Shown here in pieces: positions 8,697 through 16,879 of a DNA stretch of 34,964 nt. The stretch covers positions 1-34,964 of the forward strand of contig CAMDKL010000056.1 of NCBI GenBank assembly GCA_945900945.1, given 5' to 3'. The position numbers were made by a program, and so were the translations under genes. Origin of the DNA: Pirellula staleyi DSM 6068. GTDB lineage: Bacteria; Planctomycetota; Planctomycetia; Pirellulales; Pirellulaceae. The first letter of the stretch is position 1; the number at the start of each line of letters is the position of its first letter. The notes below the pieces were generated by a model. The model saw only the letters and a list, made by a program, of their open reading frames with translations, did not search any database and had not been told where the DNA came from.

Positions 8697-10868
8697 TCAA
8701 AGTGAATTGGTCGTGCTGGTCAAGGCATAACGGTAGTCGCCATATCGGTATGTGTATTGGGAGGTTGGAACACCACAAAAAACCGTACCGATCACATTTG
8801 CTCTACAGGCGTTAAGCCGCTTCAAGCAACGACTCAAATGATCTTGTCGGCTAACATCGCGTAAAACACAAACGATCGTGGCATCCGCTACGGAAGCAAA
8901 GCGAAGCGTTTCGCCAGCGGCTAATACTGGGGCAGTATCAAAAATCACGAATTTGTACTTCGACTTGACCTGTTCCATTAACTCTCGAACCGCGTCTTCA
9001 GAAACAAACCTATGTGGATGGCATTCCAAAAAGCCCGAAGTCAATACGTGCAATCGATTTCCTAATGTCCGGTTGATTGCATCCTCAAGCGAGCTTTTTC
9101 CCAACAGAACCGAGGCAAGCCCTGGCCCCCGCTCCATTCCGAAAAGGTTGTGCTGATCTGGATTACGTAAATCGGCATCGATCAATAGGGTTGGCGTGTC
9201 AGACGATCTCGCAACTGAAACCGCTAAGTTCGAGGCTAGACTGCTTTTACCCTCTCCCGACATGCCGCTTGTAACGAGGATTGACCTCATATCCCCCATT
9301 CCCTTGGCGAGCGAGATGTTAATGCGAACCGTTTCAATGCTTTCTTCATAAATTCGATATCGCCGTCCGCTGTGAACGCCACTTGGCAGACAAGCTACCT
9401 CCCCCAGTACATTTGAAATATTGATTGATTCTAATGAAGCCGCCGTTGCCAAGCGTTTCGACCGCAACTCAAAAAGCAGAGCAAGACCAAGCGGGAATGC
9501 GAATGCCGCTGCGGCAATCATTGCGATTACTTTCCAAAGAGAAGAATCCTCAGGCATCGTTGGTGGCAAGGCTTCTGCAATTGTTTGCATCGTAGAACTC
9601 TTTTGTCGCTCGGTTCGTAACGATGCAACCCGCTCCTCGAGTCTCTCCGAGATCTTCGACGCCTGAAGATACTTTTGCTGCGCAAAGTAGAGTTCTGCTG
9701 TTTCGCCTGCATACTTTGCAAGTCGAGTCTCCTCAGTTGCGTAATCCCTTTCGAATACTTCCCGCCTAATACGGATGTTTGCAACATCCTGTTCTTTTGA
9801 GGTTATAACCGCCTGCTTGTTGATAGATGAGTTACTTTGCAACTTTTTCTTTAGTCTCTCTAAAACAATTGGCTCTGCAACCATCTTTGCCTTTTTCAAT
9901 TCTTTTTCCAACGCAGATACTTCCGTTTCCAGTCCGTCGTACCAACTCTTTCGACGGAGCTTGAGATCGTCGCGTTCCATTTTTCGCATTTCCGATTGCT
10001 TCTCTTCGATTAGACTCGATACTCGTTGCACGTCGGGATTGTTTTCAACCGCAGACTCAATTTGGTCTACATGTGGATCGAAAAGCTCACTGAGACCTCC
10101 TGCCGTTTGGGCTTCCTTCAAAATGGCTAGCTCTGCTACCAAAATGATCTCATCCGTTCGCAACTTGCTCAATTCGTCATGAAGACTGTTGAAGTATTCG
10201 GCGTCGGCATTGATTCGACTAGACTCCTGAAAGGGATCAAACCCCTTGGCTTGTTTGCTAAGCGTAATAATGCGATTCCGAAGCTCCTCTACCTCTCCGT
10301 GCCATAATGCTACAGCGGGCTGGAGCCAGCCTTCCAATTGGGAATTATGCCGATCGTCGAGTTTCTGACGTTGCCGCAAATACGATCGAACAATCGCATT
10401 GCAGACTTCGGCTGCGGCTACAGGGTCGGTGTCCCGGTAGGAAACCATCATCATGGTTCGAGTTCCCAAATCTCCAATAGAAAGATTTCGCTTGAGATTG
10501 TACTCCCTGCTTATGGGATCTCGCAAACTTGGCGCTTCGCAAATTTTGGCATCAGCCAAAACGGATGCAAGCACGAAATTGTTTTGAATCAATGGCCTTT
10601 CGTTCTGCACCAAATCCGTAGGAGCTTGCATCAGTCCCGGAAAAACGACGTATTCCCGGTTGGCTTCAAGAAGATGACTTGCTAAATAATTGGGGATGAA
10701 GATAGACCATACGATCGCAGCACTGGCAACGGCTAAGGCAATTCCTATAGGCGTAGACCAATACCAATTCCGCCTAAATACTATCCAGAGCAAACGCGGA
10801 TCAAAGGATTCCCCGGAACTATTCCTCAAGTTCTTAATGCTTGGTTTATGTTCGGCAATAGTGCTCAT
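8697..10868 (-). CDS. Wzz-domain chain-length regulator fused to bacterial tyrosine kinase
   Basis: 723 residues. Polysaccharide co-polymerase of the Wzc/ExoP type. An N-terminal Wzz-like region has one membrane segment at about residues 40-58, then a long coiled-coil periplasmic part (about 165-430), a second membrane segment at 446-467, and a cytoplasmic BY-kinase: Walker A SGMSGEGKSS at 534-543 with Lys541, Walker A' LLIDADLR at 561-568, Walker B FVIFDTAP at 640-647. The C-terminus ends in a tyrosine cluster (YTYRYGDYRYAL, 705-716), the usual autophosphorylation site that controls oligomerisation and chain length. All kinase motifs are intact, so it should be active. It lies 77 bases after the exosortase gene and 42 before the TPR gene on the same strand, pointing to one operon for export and anchoring of an envelope polysaccharide or protein. 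Confidence 0.92.
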   Translation of the reverse strand: MSTIAEHKPSIKNLRNSSGESFDPRLLWIVFRRNWYWSTPIGIALAVASAAIVWSIFIPNYLASHLLEANREYVVFPGLMQAPTDLVQNERPLIQNNFVLASVLADAKICEAPSLRDPISREYNLKRNLSIGDLGTRTMMMVSYRDTDPVAAAEVCNAIVRSYLRQRQKLDDRHNSQLEGWLQPAVALWHGEVEELRNRIITLSKQAKGFDPFQESSRINADAEYFNSLHDELSKLRTDEIILVAELAILKEAQTAGGLSELFDPHVDQIESAVENNPDVQRVSSLIEEKQSEMRKMERDDLKLRRKSWYDGLETEVSALEKELKKAKMVAEPIVLERLKKKLQSNSSINKQAVITSKEQDVANIRIRREVFERDYATEETRLAKYAGETAELYFAQQKYLQASKISERLEERVASLRTERQKSSTMQTIAEALPPTMPEDSSLWKVIAMIAAAAFAFPLGLALLFELRSKRLATAASLESINISNVLGEVACLPSGVHSGRRYRIYEESIETVRINISLAKGMGDMRSILVTSGMSGEGKSSLASNLAVSVARSSDTPTLLIDADLRNPDQHNLFGMERGPGLASVLLGKSSLEDAINRTLGNRLHVLTSGFLECHPHRFVSEDAVRELMEQVKSKYKFVIFDTAPVLAAGETLRFASVADATIVCVLRDVSRQDHLSRCLKRLNACRANVIGTVFCGVPTSQYTYRYGDYRYALTSTTNSL

Positions 10869-10945
10869 CAGTAACTAGTCTCGAAAAATGGTAGAATTGT
10901 GTGCTTGGTAATAACGGAAGTTAAAACGGAATAGAAGAAAAAAAT

Positions 10946-11959
10946 TCATTGACTAAGCGAAACGTCTTCCGCGCTAGGTTGTCGATAGTGAAATTTCTGA
11001 GCCGGTCGATACAACAGCTCCCAGTACCTTTTTACGCACCAAAGTAGACCAAAGGCAACGAAAATCATAAGGATACCGGCCCAATCATGAACTCGATTTG
11101 CCATCGAACGATCGAGGAAGTAAAAGGAGCAGCAGGTGACGACGACTCGGAGCGTATTGGCCAGGATAGCCATCGGTAGAGCAGCTGCCAAAATGACCCA
11201 TCGATCAATCCATGCACGCTTCACAATCGAGGCCCAAAAGAATGCAAACGCTGCCATTCCCACAAATATTCTCATTCCCGAACAAGCTTCCTCTACCAAC
11301 ATTTGAACATCGCCAACCCATATCGTGTTTCCCTCTGCGATTGCCGGTAATCCCAGACACCTAAGCCCATTCTCACTGAGCCCCGTTACAATCGACTGAA
11401 GCTTCCAACTCATAAAAGATTCTAAGCGGTAAGGAAGCGGCACCAACAATAGTAAGAGCAGGATTGCTGGCATGGACCAAAAAAGAGCTCTTCTGCCCGC
11501 AAGCATCCAAACAACGCCAGCCACCCACAGGACAATTGACCATCCATCCAAAAACTTCATAAAACCAACTCGGGCACAAATCCTTAGCATTCCTGCAAAA
11601 ACTAATAAAACAAGCCCGTTCCAGCTGACCTTTTTTCGAAAACCAGGGAATGTTTCACGTTTGGTCCACAGGAGTGCTAAAGCGAGTGGGAGAATGACGT
11701 AACCATGCGAATAGTCAGGCTCGGTTCGCCATTGAAATTCCATCTCTAGCAGGGTCTGAAGGTAGGCCCAGGTAAAGGTTGCCACGAGCAATCCCAATGG
11801 AAATAGCAGAAAAAATCCATGCGAACGCCAACTGAATCCCTGCAGAAGTTCGGTTTGCCTGGCATCGCTCTTCGGCTTTTGGCGTACTCCAGCAGAGCCA
11901 TCCATCCCTAAGGAAAGGGTTTTGAATCGCTTCCTGTTATTTTCTGCTTGCTTTCCCAT
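10946..11959 (-). CDS. xrtU: Exosortase, planctomycete XrtU-like
   Basis: 337 residues. Multi-pass membrane transpeptidase-like enzyme thought to recognise a C-terminal sorting signal (PEP-CTERM type), cleave it and attach the protein to the surface. At least seven hydrophobic segments follow a soluble 45-residue N-terminus. The exosortase triad is visible: Cys226 in VEEACSGMRIF, Arg271 in ANTLRVV and His291 in NRVHDWAG. The upstream PDYSHGYVILPLAL motif near residue 81 is also typical. It is the first gene of a four-gene operon with the Wzz/kinase, TPR and EpsI genes; the symbol follows the planctomycete subfamily and is a judgement from context. No protein in this window ends with a clear sorting signal, so its substrates are encoded elsewhere. 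An in-frame ATG at residue 19 is an alternative start. Confidence 0.88.
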   Translation of the reverse strand: MGKQAENNRKRFKTLSLGMDGSAGVRQKPKSDARQTELLQGFSWRSHGFFLLFPLGLLVATFTWAYLQTLLEMEFQWRTEPDYSHGYVILPLALALLWTKRETFPGFRKKVSWNGLVLLVFAGMLRICARVGFMKFLDGWSIVLWVAGVVWMLAGRRALFWSMPAILLLLLLVPLPYRLESFMSWKLQSIVTGLSENGLRCLGLPAIAEGNTIWVGDVQMLVEEACSGMRIFVGMAAFAFFWASIVKRAWIDRWVILAAALPMAILANTLRVVVTCCSFYFLDRSMANRVHDWAGILMIFVAFGLLWCVKRYWELLYRPAQKFHYRQPSAEDVSLSQ

Positions 11960-12496
11960 TTAAGCCTTCATAGAAATCATTGCATTTTTGAAAAACACAC
12001 CCAAAACATTACTCGACCACCTCGGCGGTCAGGCGAACGCCTAAGAAAAACGTTAGTGAGAACTACTTCCAAAGTCCAAGATTGTTTCCAGAAGGTCTTG
12101 GAAATAATTAGATAGGCGATTAGTTATGCCGGTAGGTGCGGGTGTAGGTAGGTGCCTGGCAGGTTGTTTCCAATTTGGTCAACAAGGCGATCGCTCCCGA
12201 GCACCAGGCCCAGATTATTAACTACCTAAAGACAACTGGAATCGAGGTCGGCCTACTGATCCATTTTGGCAATCCGAAACTCGAATCCAAACGATTCACA
12301 CGACACAAGTGAATCTATCAGAGAATTAAAAGGGTCCTGTACATCTTGTCCATCCATGTTCATTCATTTTGTTCGAAAACTTATGCATAGGTGCTTAATG
12401 GGTGCATTTCTCGAAACATGGGGGACAACCGAGAGGAGTGCTTTGGCCTATCCTACTGAAGCAGCGGATATGCGAACGCCGTTTAGGAGCCAACTT
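11960..12496. other. Intergenic region upstream of the exosortase operon, with gene debris
   Basis: This 537-base gap holds the promoter region of the exosortase operon (minus strand) and lies beyond the end of pheT. Apart from the GxxExxY remnant described separately it contains a short palindrome AGGCGAACGCCT near 12031, a GTAGGTG-rich stretch at 12131-12155, and after 12330 a run resembling the spacer often seen behind GxxExxY genes (TCCTGTACATCTTGTCCATC). No intact gene was seen; the two plus-strand frames starting at 12266 and 12402 have no recognisable features. Confidence 0.6.
12148..12312 (+). pseudogene. C-terminal remnant of a GxxExxY-family protein
   Basis: A 54-codon open stretch ending in TGA at 12310-12312 reads APEHQAQIINYLKTTGIEV and then GLLIHFGNPKLESKRFTRHK. 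This is the conserved C-terminal part of GxxExxY proteins (about 125-130 residues, a small PD-(D/E)xK-like family of unknown role). The N-terminal two-thirds, with the GxxExxY motif itself, are missing, and an in-frame TAG stands at 12145. The region before residue IAPEH (QVVSNLVNKA) is already degraded against the usual VEVKA core. It is best read as a relic of an earlier insertion between the exosortase and phe operons. Confidence 0.7.
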
Positions 12497-14527
12497 TTAT
12501 TGCAATAGCGTGGCTTGGAACTCAGCTTTGCAGGCGGACAAGACGTTTTGCATGACGGTGTCTGCTTGTTCGCCAGTCAGCGTTTCAATGTCGCTTCGTA
12601 AGTGCAAGCTCAGCAGAACGCGTTTCTTACTATCGCCATCTCTTTTTGTGTCACGATAAATTTCGCGAAATACAACGTTGATGCAAAGTGGGCCAGCAGC
12701 CTTCTGAATCGCAGCCGAAATGGATTGCCATAGCGTCGCTTCATCCAAGATCAAATTGAGGTCGCGCTCGATGGTTGGAAATGAAACAATCGGCCGCAGC
12801 TGTGGAACCAGCCTCGCATATTCGAGCAACATATCGAGATTCATTTCACCCACTACAGCGGCGCAATCCAGTTTCAGTGAATCGACGATCGATCTATTCA
12901 ATTGACCAATCCAAGCGATCGTCTCTCCGTCAACCTGCCATACGATGCCACTTTGTGGTGTCAAGGTGTTCCAAGGAATCAAGCACTTGGAAAGTTTCGA
13001 TTGCATGAAGTCAGGTCCGCATACACGATGCAGGATCTCCTCGAACGTTCCAGCCACATTTCGGATGTCCGATAATCCGATAACGCCCAGATTGAATTGC
13101 TGTCCTGGCAAACCGGTTGTTCGAGGCAAGTAAATATTTGCTGTTTCAAATAATTGCGAATCCCGATTCGATTGCGATTGGTTGTAGAGTCTCGCGGCGA
13201 TCAAACTAGGAATTAAGCAGCGACGCAGTTGATTTGCACCCTCCAGCAAAGGAATGAGTGTTGTCATCGCATCTTCATTCGTCCAAGGTGATAGCGAGGA
13301 AGTCAGCGATTTTCCGATCAAGCTCGGAGTCATGGTCTCATCAAAACCTGCGGAGCAAACCACCCTTCGGACCGTTTCCATTACGATGTCCTTTGGGCGC
13401 TTGGTAGACGAAACCAAAGGTACCTCGGCATCCTCAGGAATCTGTTCATATCCGTGGATTCTAGCAATCTCTTCGATCAAATCGATTTCGCGTGTCAGAT
13501 CGGCCCTATAGCTAGGAGAAACAACGCGAGCATCCGTATCGCTCGAATCGCCTGTTACCTGACAGCCGAGGTGTACCAAAATCTCAAGTGAGCGTTCCCA
13601 AGGCACGTCGATTCCTAAAACACTTGCGATCTTGCTTTCTCGCAACAAAATCGGCGCACGCTCAGTGAGTCGCTCGCCCGTGTCCACCGATCCGGATAGA
13701 AGCTGTCCGCCTGCAGTCTGCAAAATGATTTCACAACAACGACGCGAAGCCCAGTCCATGTTGGCGTGGTCGATTCGTCGTTCATAACGATACGAAGATG
13801 GTGAATGCAGTTTCAGTTTGCGGGCTGTGCGGCGAATCGAAAGCGGCATGAATTCGGCCGCTTCAAGCAAGATATCGACTGTACCTTGAGAGACTTCGCT
13901 CTCGACACCACCCATCACCCCACCTAAGGCAACGGCTCGCTGAGCGTCCGCAATGACGACCATTTGCGGGTCGAGTTGATACGTGCGATGATCGATCGCA
14001 ATGAATCCCTCTTTGTCGTGTGCGGGGCGAATGATGATACGTCCGCCGCGAATGTTGGCGAAATCGAACGCATGCAACGGCTGTCCGCACTCGAACAGGA
14101 CGTAGTTCGTGGCATCCACTACGTTGTTGATCGGTTTGACTCCTATCGCAAACAGACGCTTCTGCAACCATAGCGGGCTTGGTCCGATTTTAACTCCACG
14201 AATCAATCGACCAATGTAGCGAGGGCAGGATTCCTCGAATTGATTTTCGATAACCAGGGTTTTCGACGCAGGTTCGTCTATGGTTTTAAGTTGAGGTGAA
14301 GGAAACCGCAGTTCACATTGCAATAGAACCGACGCCTCTCGGGCTATACCAATATGGCCAAGACAGTCGCCGCGATTACTTGTGATTTCAAGATCGATTA
14401 CCGGCACGCCATCTACCATGACCGTGCTCTCATGATTCAGGCCTGTCAGTGCCCAACGCGTTGCCATTTCTTCATGGCCGATGCCGATGTCAACGTAGTC
14501 CGATAACCATTCCCAAGAGACTAACAT
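12497..14527 (-). CDS. pheT: Phenylalanyl-tRNA synthetase beta chain, short form
   Basis: 676 residues. Beta subunit of the alpha2-beta2 enzyme that charges tRNA-Phe. Visible order: a B1-like N-terminus (MLVSWEWLSDYVDIGIGHEE), then directly the LEITSNRGDCLGHIGIARE segment, B3/B4 editing domain (NNVVDATNYVLFECGQPLHAFD; ALGGVMGGVESEV), B5 (SPSYRADLTREIDLIEEIARIHGYE), a catalytic-like core, and an FDX-ACB anticodon-binding domain at the C-terminus (SFPTIERDLNLIL). Standard bacterial PheT is about 790-800 residues: here the roughly 110-residue tRNA-binding OB fold between the first helix region and the TSNRGDCLG motif is absent, while all else lines up. It lies 112 bases behind pheS, with a strong hairpin in the spacer. 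Confidence 0.95.
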   Translation of the reverse strand: MLVSWEWLSDYVDIGIGHEEMATRWALTGLNHESTVMVDGVPVIDLEITSNRGDCLGHIGIAREASVLLQCELRFPSPQLKTIDEPASKTLVIENQFEESCPRYIGRLIRGVKIGPSPLWLQKRLFAIGVKPINNVVDATNYVLFECGQPLHAFDFANIRGGRIIIRPAHDKEGFIAIDHRTYQLDPQMVVIADAQRAVALGGVMGGVESEVSQGTVDILLEAAEFMPLSIRRTARKLKLHSPSSYRYERRIDHANMDWASRRCCEIILQTAGGQLLSGSVDTGERLTERAPILLRESKIASVLGIDVPWERSLEILVHLGCQVTGDSSDTDARVVSPSYRADLTREIDLIEEIARIHGYEQIPEDAEVPLVSSTKRPKDIVMETVRRVVCSAGFDETMTPSLIGKSLTSSLSPWTNEDAMTTLIPLLEGANQLRRCLIPSLIAARLYNQSQSNRDSQLFETANIYLPRTTGLPGQQFNLGVIGLSDIRNVAGTFEEILHRVCGPDFMQSKLSKCLIPWNTLTPQSGIVWQVDGETIAWIGQLNRSIVDSLKLDCAAVVGEMNLDMLLEYARLVPQLRPIVSFPTIERDLNLILDEATLWQSISAAIQKAAGPLCINVVFREIYRDTKRDGDSKKRVLLSLHLRSDIETLTGEQADTVMQNVLSACKAEFQATLLQ

Positions 14528-14557
14528 TTACTTTACTCACTATCGTTGTTCTTTACT

Positions 14558-14622
14558 GAGCCGCGGGCGCTAGCCGCGTTCATCATCGATTCGTTTTCGA
14601 TCGCGGCTAGCGCCCGCGGCTC
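14558..14622. repeat. Perfect 21-bp inverted repeat (hairpin) in the pheS-pheT spacer
   Basis: The arms 14558-14578 and 14602-14622 are exact reverse complements, built around GCCGCGGGCGCTAGCCGCG, with a 23-base loop. As it lies in the transcribed spacer between pheS and pheT it would form a very stable RNA hairpin. No U-run follows on the minus strand, so it is not a classic terminator. A related but degenerate single arm lies at 15722-15742, suggesting a dispersed REP-like or miniature element. Confidence 0.9.
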
Positions 14623-14639
14623 CTCTAGCTGTTTCATGG

Positions 14640-15683
14640 CTAAGATGCAAATTGACGGAGGAAACGGACGTCGCTCCGATACAAATCACGAATATCGACG
14701 ATCCCAAATCGCCTCATGCATAATCGTTCAACGCCAAGCCCGAACGCAAATCCGCTCCACTTCTCGGAATCGATCCCCAAGGCTTGAAAAACATTCGGAT
14801 CTACCATCCCTGCACCACCAAACTCGATCCAATTATCATTCCACCAATAGTCGACTTCGACGCTCGGCTCAGTGAAAGGAAAGAAGGATGGGCGGAACCG
14901 AACTCGAACATCGCTTCCGAGATAACTTGTCGCAAATAACCTCAAAACGCTTTTCAGTTGAGCCATCGTCACGCACTTGTCAACCCAAAGTCCCTCCATC
15001 TGGTGGAACATAGGGAAATGCGTAGCATCTGGAGCATCAGGGCGATAGACCCGCCCGAGCGAAATGATTCGCAATGGCAATGACTGTGTCTCCATGACGC
15101 GAATTTGTACGGTGCTGGTCTGGCTACGCAATAGCATCGCATCGCGGACCGTGGGATTGCACATTTGCTTGCTGGCAATAGCCAAGTAGAAATTATCCAG
15201 CGGGTCGCGAGCGGGATGATCCTCAGGAATATTGAGGGCCATGAAATTGTGCCAAGTATCCTCGATCTCGGGGCCCTCCGTGATGCTGAAGCCCAATCGG
15301 CCCATGATGTCTTTGAGATGCTCGATGGTTTGCGTGATTGGATGGAGTTGACCCAATATTGGTCGAATGCCAGGCAAAGTTGGATCAACGCAATGATCGT
15401 TTGACGCTTTCTGTGAACTAGCGTTTTCGAGCCGTTCCGATGCGATGTCGAGTGCAGATTGGATCGCGTCCCGTACTTCATTGAAACGTTTGCCTGCTGA
15501 GGGCCGATGTTCAGCCTCGATGGCCCCCATCAATTTCTGAACTGCCTTGAGCGCGCCATTCTTTGCTCCAACAAATTTGACTCTTAAAGTCTCTAGTTGT
15601 TCAGACGACGCAACTGCATCCAAAGACTGTTTGGCTTCGTCGAGAAGTCCGTCGAGAGAATCGACAAAATTTTGAAGCGACAT
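14640..15683 (-). CDS. pheS: Phenylalanyl-tRNA synthetase alpha chain
   Basis: 347 residues, normal length for bacterial PheS. Catalytic subunit of the class II synthetase that activates phenylalanine with ATP. An N-terminal coiled-coil that binds tRNA (about residues 1-95) precedes the catalytic domain. Class II motifs are visible: motif 1 region with RLGFSITEGPEIEDTWHNF, motif 2 ISLGRVYRPDAPDATHFPMF followed by HQMEGLWVD, and motif 3 FAFGLGVERLCMRRFGI near the C-terminus. The C-terminal IRDLYRSDVRFLRQF is typical. The ATG at 15683 gives the expected start MSLQNFVDSLDGLLDEAKQ. It is third in the order rpmI-rplT-pheS-pheT on the minus strand, after a 265-base spacer behind rplT. Confidence 0.97.
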   Translation of the reverse strand: MSLQNFVDSLDGLLDEAKQSLDAVASSEQLETLRVKFVGAKNGALKAVQKLMGAIEAEHRPSAGKRFNEVRDAIQSALDIASERLENASSQKASNDHCVDPTLPGIRPILGQLHPITQTIEHLKDIMGRLGFSITEGPEIEDTWHNFMALNIPEDHPARDPLDNFYLAIASKQMCNPTVRDAMLLRSQTSTVQIRVMETQSLPLRIISLGRVYRPDAPDATHFPMFHQMEGLWVDKCVTMAQLKSVLRLFATSYLGSDVRVRFRPSFFPFTEPSVEVDYWWNDNWIEFGGAGMVDPNVFQALGIDSEKWSGFAFGLGVERLCMRRFGIVDIRDLYRSDVRFLRQFAS

Positions 15684-15721
15684 GATGGTGCATCATCCAA
15701 TCGATCAATTGGGGTCAAACT

Positions 15722-15742
15722 GAGTCGCAGGCGCTAGCCGCG
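15722..15742. repeat. Degenerate single arm of the pheS-pheT hairpin repeat
   Basis: This 21-base stretch around GGCGCTAGCCGCG matches the left arm of the hairpin at 14558-14578 at 19 of 21 positions (two transitions), in the spacer between rplT and pheS. No matching second arm follows it within the next 100 bases. The rest of the 265-base spacer (15684-15948) shows no gene. Confidence 0.7.
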
Positions 15743-15948
15743 ATGAAAAGAATTGCGACTATTGGGCCAGCGGCAATAAGCGATTGGGATTGGCACTTTC
15801 CGGACTGCTGATCGCCATAATGCGTCTCAACCCAACGACGGACGTCAGCGTATTGCACTAACAATCAGTCGAAGGATCGAAAATCGGAGGACAGCCAGCG
15901 AAATTGTACCAACTTACTTACGAAACTCTGGCAGCTTGTGTTATGGAG

Positions 15949-16317
15949 TTAAGCAGCGGCTTTTGCAGCCAATGCCTCTTTAACGGCAGCGACGACTACA
16001 CCGAAGCCCGCAGCATCATTCACTGCCATCTCGGCAAGTTGCTTTCGATCGACTTCGATCTTGGCCAACAACAAACCGTGAATAAATTCGCTGTAACGGA
16101 GGCCATGCATACGCGATGCAGCATTGACACGGATAATCCAAAGGCGGCGGAAATCACGACGCTTGCGGCGTCGATCACGGTAAGCGAACCGTCCGGCTCG
16201 GACAAGATTTTCTTTGGCAGTGCGGTATAGACGACGGCGTCCGCCAACATAACCCTCAGCTCGTTGAAATAATCTTCGTTTGGCTTGCCTACGGGCTGAG
16301 CCTTTCCTTGTTCTCAT
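15949..16317 (-). CDS. rplT: 50S ribosomal protein L20
   Basis: 122 residues, the usual length. Early-assembly 23S rRNA-binding protein. The start [20 protein letters not shown] and the basic run [20 protein letters not shown], followed by [15 protein letters not shown], are the L20 hallmarks. In other bacteria L20 represses its own operon by binding the leader mRNA; here the candidate target is the leader before rpmI (hairpin at 16716-16736) or the 148-base spacer between rpmI and rplT. The C-terminal [10 protein letters not shown] tail is alanine-rich and slightly longer than in E. coli. Confidence 0.98.
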   Translation of the reverse strand: MRTRKGSARRQAKRRLFQRAEGYVGGRRRLYRTAKENLVRAGRFAYRDRRRKRRDFRRLWIIRVNAASRMHGLRYSEFIHGLLLAKIEVDRKQLAEMAVNDAAGFGVVVAAVKEALAAKAAA

Positions 16318-16465
16318 GGTCTACGCAATCTTGGTTGCAAAGGGCGTCTCAGGTCATCACAAAGGGCTGCAATATCTCAGCAGTTTCGGCCCGTAAAAGT
16401 AGGACTTCGTGACGGTTAATACCCAAACGCCTGGTAAAAAAATGGGCCAGAAATTTTTCGTGGAT

Positions 16466-16669
16466 CTAGTAGCTATACCCACGCAAAGCGTCATGAACAG
16501 CTCGCTGGAAATTCGGCTCAAGAACTTTTGTTCCACGCAATTGGCGAATTTTCTTCGCCGACTTGCTAATGGCCAAATGGCTAGTGCCCGCCTTGCGGTG
16601 CTTCACCTTGCCGCTCGCTGTGAGTCGAAATCGCTTCTTCGTGGACTTATGAGTCTTTAGTTTGGACAT
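16466..16669 (-). CDS. rpmI: 50S ribosomal protein L35
   Basis: 67 residues from the ATG at 16669: MSKLKTHKSTKKRFRLTASG then KVKHRKAGTSHL, a typical L35 with the conserved KTHK and KRF motifs. A longer in-frame reading from 16798 adds 43 residues unlike any L35 and is rejected. It is the first gene of the translation operon. In many bacteria infC (IF-3) stands in front of rpmI; here the upstream side is a divergent unrelated gene, so infC must be elsewhere in the genome. Confidence 0.96.
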   Translation of the reverse strand: MSKLKTHKSTKKRFRLTASGKVKHRKAGTSHLAISKSAKKIRQLRGTKVLEPNFQRAVHDALRGYSY

Positions 16670-16715
16670 TGGAACACTAGGGCATTCTAAAAAGTCGGTG
16701 TATAAGCATCGGTAA

Positions 16716-16736
16716 TGACGACTTCGTTTGTCGTCA
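16716..16736 (-). promoter_or_regulatory. Leader hairpin 47 bases upstream of rpmI
   Basis: TGACGAC at 16716-16722 pairs exactly with GTCGTCA at 16730-16736 around a 7-base loop. It lies in the probable 5' leader of the rpmI-rplT-pheS-pheT transcript. A role in L20-mediated autogenous control is possible by analogy, but the arms are short and a symmetric operator in the divergent promoter region (16670-16879) fits equally well. Confidence 0.35.
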
Positions 16737-16879
16737 CTGTCGGTACGATTCCGAGTCTTGAAGTCGGAAAGTTTAGCGGTCGCGAGGGATTCGTCCAAGG
16801 CTAAATCGGACGTTAATTAACCAAATCCTTAGGTTTCCTGATCTAGATTTTATTTGCAAATTTCCCTAAAAGCGATTGC

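Noticed and set aside
14558-14622. Intrinsic terminator after pheS
   Set aside because: The stem is perfect but no U-run follows on the minus strand, and pheT lies directly behind, so termination would separate two subunits of one enzyme.
15795-15825. TTGGCAC...TGCTG stretch as a sigma-54 promoter
   Set aside because: The distance between GG and GC is 13 rather than 10 bases, and it lies inside a transcribed spacer.
16466-16798. 110-residue reading of rpmI
   Set aside because: The extra 43 N-terminal residues are unlike any L35 and the ATG at 16669 gives the normal 67-residue protein.
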